Made by a program: the position numbers and the translations under genes. A stretch of 11,776 bases of DNA from Larix sibirica (taxonomy: Eukaryota > Streptophyta > Pinopsida > Pinales > Pinaceae), in assembly GCA_004151065.3 (NCBI GenBank), contig NWUY0300096272.1:1-11776 (forward strand), in the 5' to 3' direction. The notes under the pieces were generated by a model. It had not been told where the DNA came from. It saw nothing but the letters and a program-made list of their open reading frames with translations, and searched no databases. Shown here piece by piece: positions 7,201 to 11,776 of this stretch (position 1 is its first letter; each line of letters starts with the position of its first letter).

Positions 7201-7805
7201 GATATTTCATGGTTGATGTTATTTATTTTCTTCTCTTGCAAAATATTTTAACTTTTTATTTTTGTTAGTTGACATTTTTTTTCAAGTTTGATACTCTTAT
7301 GAGGGTAATTAAATAGATTAGATCTTGTTTTCTTGATTAGAAAAGAATATATTTGTATGAAAATTAGTTTTGATTAGATACACAATGGATACAATAATTT
7401 TTTATGGAAGTCTCACAAGAATGTAGTTTAACAATTGATTTAAAAGAAGTAAAAAATTACATAATATATCAAATTATGATAAAATTTTAATTTTGGTCAT
7501 CTTGTTCATTGCGGGACACTTGGGGTTTGATGGCTAAGTAATTTGTGGAACAATTTTGTGGCAAAAGTATAAGTGTGGTGACATTACCACCTTACCACTA
7601 GGCTTGTTTTCTAAATATTTTGGTGTACATAAATAATTAAGAGAGAAAAACATTTTTTTCCATCATTTCTCACAAAAAAAACCATAATTCAGAATAGATA
7701 GATTTCATTTTGTGCAGCATACCCAAAAACCGTAACAACAATTTTTTTCTCTTTAAACACCAGTAATATAATTATCACTCTAAGATAGATAAAAATCTAC
7801 AAAGC
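7201..7805. other. AT-rich spacer, no gene seen
   Basis: Contains only short, unrelated open stretches. A GC-richer phrase 'gtgtggtgacattaccacct' near 7574-7593 can form a short 5-bp stem (gtggt/accac), too weak to call a structured element. Confidence 0.55.
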
Positions 7806-8356
7806 TTAAACCTTACTCTTTAAATACCTTCCCATTAGCACATAAAAATGATTCTAACCTATATCTCCAAATACATTCCAAATGGAATATAACTGTAAAC
7901 ATAACTTCTTGTTTAGAAAGCATTTCATATGGGATATGAACATAATATAAACCATTCTTTTCTATATATTTCAATTAAATATAATATAAATACAATGCAT
8001 TCAATTGTACATAATATAAATATAAATCCATACCTTTTTGCATGCATCTCAATTGGCAAACCACACTTATTGGTTAGAAAGTATTTCATATAGAATATCA
8101 ACATATCATAATTTACATTCTTTTAAGATATTTCAACATGAACTTACTAGAGTATATTTTATTGAAATACAAACATAACGTATCCCATATTCTTTAAATG
8201 TAATTCGATTAGCTTATAAATATACATAATCCTATCCTTTAGAAGGCATTTCATTGAAACATAACGTAAACCATGTCACACCATTCGATTAGAATATAAT
8301 ATCACATAAACTTGTTCTTTCGAATGTACTTAGTTTGAACATAACGTAAATTAAAC
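7806..8356 (+). repeat. Degenerate minisatellite, period about 41-43 bp, roughly 13 units
   Basis: A recurring motif near 'aacataacgtaaacc' followed by 'ttctttagaaagcatttcat' and 'tgaatat' appears at regular spacing. Clear unit starts are near 7897, 7938, 8100, 8171, 8257 and 8338, with 8257-8338 being 81 bp and 8171-8257 being 86 bp (two units each). Units between these are more worn. The best-kept phrases are 'aaacataacg' (8171, 8257, 8338) and 'agaaagcatttcatat' (7915, with a near match at 8077). No reading frame spans it. The unequal, diverged units exclude a CRISPR array. Confidence 0.75.
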
Positions 8357-8577
8357 CAAGGAGACATGTAAAACCTCATGGTCGAACTATTGCAACCCCT
8401 TCGAAAATAGAGAAACAAAGGCATTTAATTCAATCTTAAGGATAAGAGCAGCTTTCACGTAACTGCATATGGCACTAACTCGAACTTATCTAACTAGTGA
8501 TTAAACAAGAAGGAGATGAGTTGTTATCGCAGAGCAATAATCCAGCTCAGTAAAAGGGATTTAGCTATCAGTTTATC
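8357..8577. other. Spacer between minisatellite and repeat copy C, nothing recognised
   Basis: Slightly higher GC than the surroundings ('aagagcagctttcacgtaac' near 8444-8463). No protein motif or RNA structure identified. Confidence 0.45.
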
Positions 8578-8790
8578 AACATACGATTTATTAACATTGT
8601 ATTTAGTCTCTCCTTTTTACTTTATGGTTTTTGCGGCTGAGATAAATTACAAATGGGACATTTTAAAATTGCTTTTTATTTTCAATTTTTCATTACAAAT
8701 TGGACATTCTAAAATTGTATTTTGTTTTATTTTTTCATTTTTCATTACCTTCGACATAAACTCCTGGTTGGATTTTCATTTTGGTGGCCT
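8578..8790 (+). repeat. Repeat family copy C, uninterrupted, with a LINE RNase H scrap
   Basis: 'aacattgtatt' (8593-8603) is preceded by 'aacata..atttat' as in copy B and followed at once by 'tagtctctcc', so this copy spans the insertion point without the insert at 3087-4640. It then matches copy B through 'gataaa...caaat' and 'acattttaaaa'. After a local 46-bp duplication it reaches 'ttcgacataaactcctggtt' (8750-8769), which matches 21 of 24 bases of the LINE relic at 4804-4827 when extended to 8773. The conserved peptide is 'INSWLD' in both. A 94-codon open stretch across 8516-8800 is a by-product of this repeat, not a gene. Confidence 0.75.
8646..8737 (+). repeat. 46-bp imperfect tandem duplication inside repeat copy C
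   Basis: 'attacaaatgggacatttta' at 8646 recurs as 'attacaaattggacattcta' at 8692, with similar T-rich ends; a further 'cattacc' follows at 8742. Copy B has only one such unit, so this duplication arose in copy C. Confidence 0.85.
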
Positions 8791-9520
8791 TCGAATATAA
8801 ATATTTTTTTTATTTTTTATCTTATCATTAATTTAATATCAATGTAAAAAACTATAATGTAATATTTGTTTATATGGTTTTGTTATATATTGTATACCCA
8901 ACTTAAATCTTTTTGTCTTTATGTTTATGTATTTAATGCGAAGAGGACTCAAATCCAAGGAAATTGAAAAATTCGAGGAAGATTTACACCATGATGGATT
9001 TGTTCCTATTAACACTTGATAAACTCAGATTTGAGATAAATTCACACTAGTTATAAAAGGTGTGATGAAATTTGTATTCATTTCAAAATGAGATATTCAA
9101 ATTTCCATTAAAATAACATAAAGGAAATTAAAGTGAAGACTGTTAAAATGGATAAATGAATTGAGATCTTTCAAAATCAAAGTTTGAGGTTTTATATTAG
9201 GAAGGGGGCATACTTCATTCATGGTTTTAGAAGCTCAACATGAATTGTCTTATATATTTACACTAAATATTGAATAGTGTGATATTGTTCTTGTAATTAC
9301 CCACACTTTTTTTGTGGCCTGTATAGTAAATTTTTTTTCTCATAAATGCATGTGATAGTGGTAGTTGTTGTGACTTTGGTTTTGGGTTTTTTCTTTAGGG
9401 TGCACCTCGGCTAGGCTAAATTATTAGGAAATCTAGAGAAAGTTCAACATTACTTAAATATATCATTAAAATATTTCATTGACCTTTCTTCCAAATGCAC
9501 TTAATAATTAATGGAAAGGT
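8791..9520. other. AT-rich spacer, no gene seen
   Basis: Long A/T-rich stretch with no open frame of note. A GT-rich island at about 9350-9415 ('gtgatagtggtagttgttgt', then 'gtgcacctcggctaggctaa') lies about 300 bp before the gypsy relic. I looked here for an LTR end or a primer binding site and could not support either. Confidence 0.5.
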
Positions 9521-9626
9521 AAATCAATATTAATTATTTTAAGAAAATTTTGGAGAAATGGTAAAAATGATATTAATTATTAAATCAATACTTATTACAT
9601 TCAGAAAAATTTGGAGAAATATTAAA
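9521..9626 (+). repeat. 45-bp direct repeat pair (61-bp offset)
   Basis: Copies at 9521-9565 and 9582-9626 both start 'aaatcaata' and share 'tttggagaaat' near the end, with about 36-37 of 45 bases alike by eye. An old local duplication just upstream of the gypsy relic. Confidence 0.75.
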
Positions 9627-9712
9627 CTATGTGTTCATGATAGTAATTATTATGATTTCTTCTATCATTTATATTCATTTCTGTGGCTACTACAACTTCA
9701 TGGGATTTATAA

Positions 9713-10654
9713 GAGCACAATACAAAACTAGTAAATGATGACATACAAAGCGTACATGTAGAAAATATATATAACATCATTGGGAGAAAACAAGACTATG
9801 TGAATCCGACAACATATGATGAGATTAGTTGGAGGAGTATCTTCTCATTTCATATTTATTCAGAGGAAGCATTAGAAAGATGGAAAAATAGATTGTATGG
9901 AGCGTACAATAGAAGTTGTGCAAGGATTACTAAGTCAGTACACTAGATAGGGTTTTTGCTATGTGATCCTCCAAATTTTGATGGAATAGGGCCAGCAAAT
10001 GATTTTATAGAACGAATGGAGAAGGAAGTAATTGAATCGATAAGAATTCAAGCGATGGATGTTGTTGTGAAATGAAAACTTGTGTGCTAATGGGATACAC
10101 ACTATTTTTTTTTTTTACCAAGATGGGCACAGGTGGTGGAATACATTAGAACAAGGTTCTAGTCCCCAAAAGATTTGGAATTAACAAATAGGTACAAGAG
10201 AGTAGAAGAACCCTAAGAACAGATTTCGTATTGCAAAAAGGGATGGATAGAGAAAGAGATTCCGAAGTATCAACAGGTTCATAGATTTGTTCATATTATA
10301 AACATGGTTCCAAAGAGTTGGTACATTCAAGGGGAAACTAGAAGGAGGATGAAAGAATAGGAAAGTTTAAGCAATCATTTATGCATTACATTAAGGTTTA
10401 CATCAAATTATCCTATGCTCAAAGATATCTTATTTTGGATGAAGAATTTTATTTTTTGTCAGAAATATATAGAACCTATGTAGAGGGTAGCCTATGCATA
10501 CCATAGAAAGATGTTAAAAGAAAACAATCTCATTCATTGTTGGAAGGTAAGTAGCGATGATATGGAGGAAGAATATCCTAATAAGTTATAGGTTAATGAG
10601 ACTATGGGAGAGTGTACAATTAAATAAGAGGCTTTGAGTAGCACCATGCCAAAG
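9713..10654 (+). pseudogene. Ty3/gypsy gag relic, one frame with nine stops
   Basis: One frame carries the family pattern throughout: 'DPPNFDGIGPANDFIERMEK' (9965-10024), 'AMDVVVK' (10052-10072), 'WAQVVEYIRTRF' (10124-10159), 'SPKDLELTNRYK' (10163-10198), 'EIPKYQQVHRFVHI' and 'VPKSWYIQGETRRR' (10256-10348). These match plant gypsy gag proteins, where this domain forms the capsid-like core. Stops fall at 9944, 10073, 10088, 10160, 10214, 10358, 10481, 10589 and 10625, yet no frame shift is needed over about 900 bp. The acidic segment 'SSDDMEEEYPNKL' (10550-10588) follows the core. Upstream of 9713 the frame meets TAA. Confidence 0.8.
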
Positions 10655-10670
10655 CATTTACAGCCCCTTC

Positions 10671-10916
10671 GGAATTTGCAAATGGTTTATTTTATTTCAA
10701 TAATTTGATTTCGAGGTCATAGTGAAACCTAGTAAGCATAATGTGGGACCCTACCATTTTTCAAGGTTAGAATTTGGAGAAGGAGGAGGGAGCATGGAAT
10801 ACAAGTTGTCAGATGCGCAACTATTTAGAGTTGAAGTAGTACCATGCCAATTCATAGAAATTGAAGCATTCCATATGATAGGTAAAGCACCAAATGACTA
10901 TACAAGGGCACAATGA
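10671..10916 (+). pseudogene. Gypsy RNase H C-terminal end and linker to integrase
   Basis: Frame 10683 reads 'WFILFQ', TAA at 10701-10703, then 'FDFEVIVKPSKHNVGPYHFS' and 'RLEFGEGGG' up to TGA 10914-10916. This is the standard end of plant gypsy RNase H (W-x4-Q-E-F-D ... H-N-x-G-P-D-H-L-S-R), followed by the acidic linker with 'LSDAQLFRVEVV'. The stop replaces the usual Glu of 'QEFD', and the final catalytic Asp of G-P-D-H is Tyr (tac). Everything upstream in RNase H and RT has been deleted, so gag abuts this piece directly. Confidence 0.85.
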
Positions 10917-10961
10917 CAATAATTGGTAACATGAAGTGTAGACTAATAGTCGATTTCAAGG

Positions 10962-11776
10962 AAGTTCTATAAACTAAAGGATGATGGTTTACTATGTAGG
11001 TATGTGTTGGAGCACAATCATGATGCATTTATGTATGAATCACATGAAGGAATAGTTGGAGGACATAATGTTGGTAAAGTGACTGTGAGGAAGGTATTGT
11101 GTGTTGAATTGTGATGGACCTCTTTGTTTTAGGAGGCTAAGGAGTATTGTAAGTGTATGGATGTCTATCAATGCATGAGAAAACCATCAAGGAGTGACAA
11201 ACTTGCACTCCTTGATGTTATTGTGTTAAACCATTCAAAAAATGGGCGATGGATTTTATTGGTGGACAATTAACCCCCTGTACATAGAATAGAAGAACGA
11301 TACATCATCGCTACAACATAATACTTGACGAGATGGGTAGAGACTTCTCTGGTGATGGACTGTATTGCAGAGACTATTGTGCTATTCGTTTTTGAAAACA
11401 TCATTACAAGGTTTGATTGTAGCAAAGTATTGATGAGCGATTAAGGATCTGATTTTCTAAACACCACTATTCGTGTGTTGACAGGACTTTATGATACATC
11501 ATCAAAAGAGTAGCCCCTACTACTCATAGGAAAATGGTACTGTGTAAGCATTCAATAAGATACTAAAGCATGCATTGACAAAGATTTGTAATGTGGAGCA
11601 TGAAGATTGGGATCAATGAGTACTCATCGTATTATGGCATATGTAACTACTTGTAAAAAATTTAAAAAGACAAAGCCATTCGGTTAGTGCATGGGAAAGA
11701 AGTGGTTATGACACTTGAATTTGTGGTACCTAGTATTGGGAACACTAGTACAAAATGAGGAATTAATGACTAGGTG
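10962..11776 (+). pseudogene. Ty3/gypsy integrase (partial at window end, catalytically dead)
   Basis: Zinc-binding part: His 11043 and His 11064 in 'SHEGIVGGH' are kept, but the C-x2-C pair is lost ('CKCMDVYQC' with Met and Tyr where Cys is expected, 11157 and 11166). Core: 'RYIIATT' then TAA at 11319-11321 exactly where the first catalytic Asp precedes 'YLTRW'. Next comes 'VLMSD' with the second Asp (11439-11441) followed by TAA in place of Gln. A frame shift near 11490 leads into 'HHQKSSPYYS', a TAG, 'ENGTV' and TAA at 11545-11547 in place of the catalytic Glu, then 'AFNKILKHALTKICNV' (11548-11595). Other stops lie at 11112 and 11130. The enzyme would insert the element's DNA copy; all three catalytic positions are lost or flanked by stops. 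Confidence 0.88.

Larger units (their letters stand above)
9713..11776 (+). mobile_element. Decayed Ty3/gypsy LTR retrotransposon, internally deleted, right end outside window
   Basis: The order gag relic (9713 to about 10654), end of RNase H with linker (about 10671-10916) and integrase (10962 onward) on the + strand is that of a Ty3/gypsy element, but protease, RT and most of RNase H are absent. The deletion joint lies between about 10595 and 10670. No left LTR, primer binding site or polypurine tract was identified; the right LTR would lie past the window. The integrase family resembles abundant plant gypsy polyproteins. The element cannot move on its own. Confidence 0.85.

Noticed and set aside
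7806-8356. CRISPR-like regular repeats
   Set aside because: Units are diverged along their whole length with no constant repeat and unique spacer pattern, and the setting is a plant nuclear genome.
8516-8800. 94-codon open frame, hydrophobic in the middle
   Set aside because: It runs across repeat copy C and its 46-bp tandem duplication, so its membrane-like look comes from T-rich repeat DNA.
9350-9420. Possible LTR end or primer binding site before the gypsy relic
   Set aside because: No tRNA-complementary stretch, no TG...CA border and no second LTR copy in the window to compare.

Overview
The window looks like intergenic, repeat-filled DNA from a flowering plant, probably a dicot. It is very AT-rich, has no intact long reading frame and no recognisable host gene, and is made of decayed retrotransposons separated by AT-rich spacer. 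The plant call rests on element type: L1-like LINEs with reverse transcriptase, a zinc-binding zf-RVT domain and a C-terminal RNase H, and a Ty3/gypsy element whose gag and integrase resemble common plant families. I cannot name the species.

Layout, all recognisable coding on the + strand. (1) 1-2397: the 3' part of a decayed LINE: end of the RT domain with F-V-D-D, connection region, zf-RVT, RNase H, 3' UTR and a short A tract. (2) 2398-3075: AT-rich spacer ending in a tandem pair of about 88-bp units. (3) 3087-4640: a 1.55-kb 5'-truncated retroposed insert. It begins inside a second kind of RNase H, ends in poly(A), and is flanked by a perfect 11-bp target site duplication. Its 3' kilobase holds an unrecognised coding relic. 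(4) 4652-4740: the resumed repeat unit, followed at about 4742-5449 by a third retroelement fragment, the end of another LINE RNase H with a 3' UTR and A9. (5) 5450-9712: about 4.2 kb without genes. It holds several local duplications (6435-6468, 6517-6652, 6807-7200, 9521-9626), a degenerate minisatellite with a period of about 41-43 bp (about 7806-8356), and a second copy of the 4.65-kb repeat (8578-8790). (6) 9713 to the end: a decayed Ty3/gypsy element with gag, the last part of RNase H, a linker and integrase. Protease, RT and most of RNase H are missing, and the right end lies outside the window.

None of the elements can be autonomous: catalytic or zinc-binding residues are lost in both LINE-type RNase H relics whose active sites can be read, and in the integrase. 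The elements do not form a pathway. They record successive insertion, local duplication and decay. The clearest mechanistic signal is the insertion at 3087-4640, whose boundaries are confirmed by uninterrupted copies of the target repeat elsewhere in the same window. I found no convincing new functional system. The least explained item is the coding-like stretch at 3846-4339 carried inside that insert.
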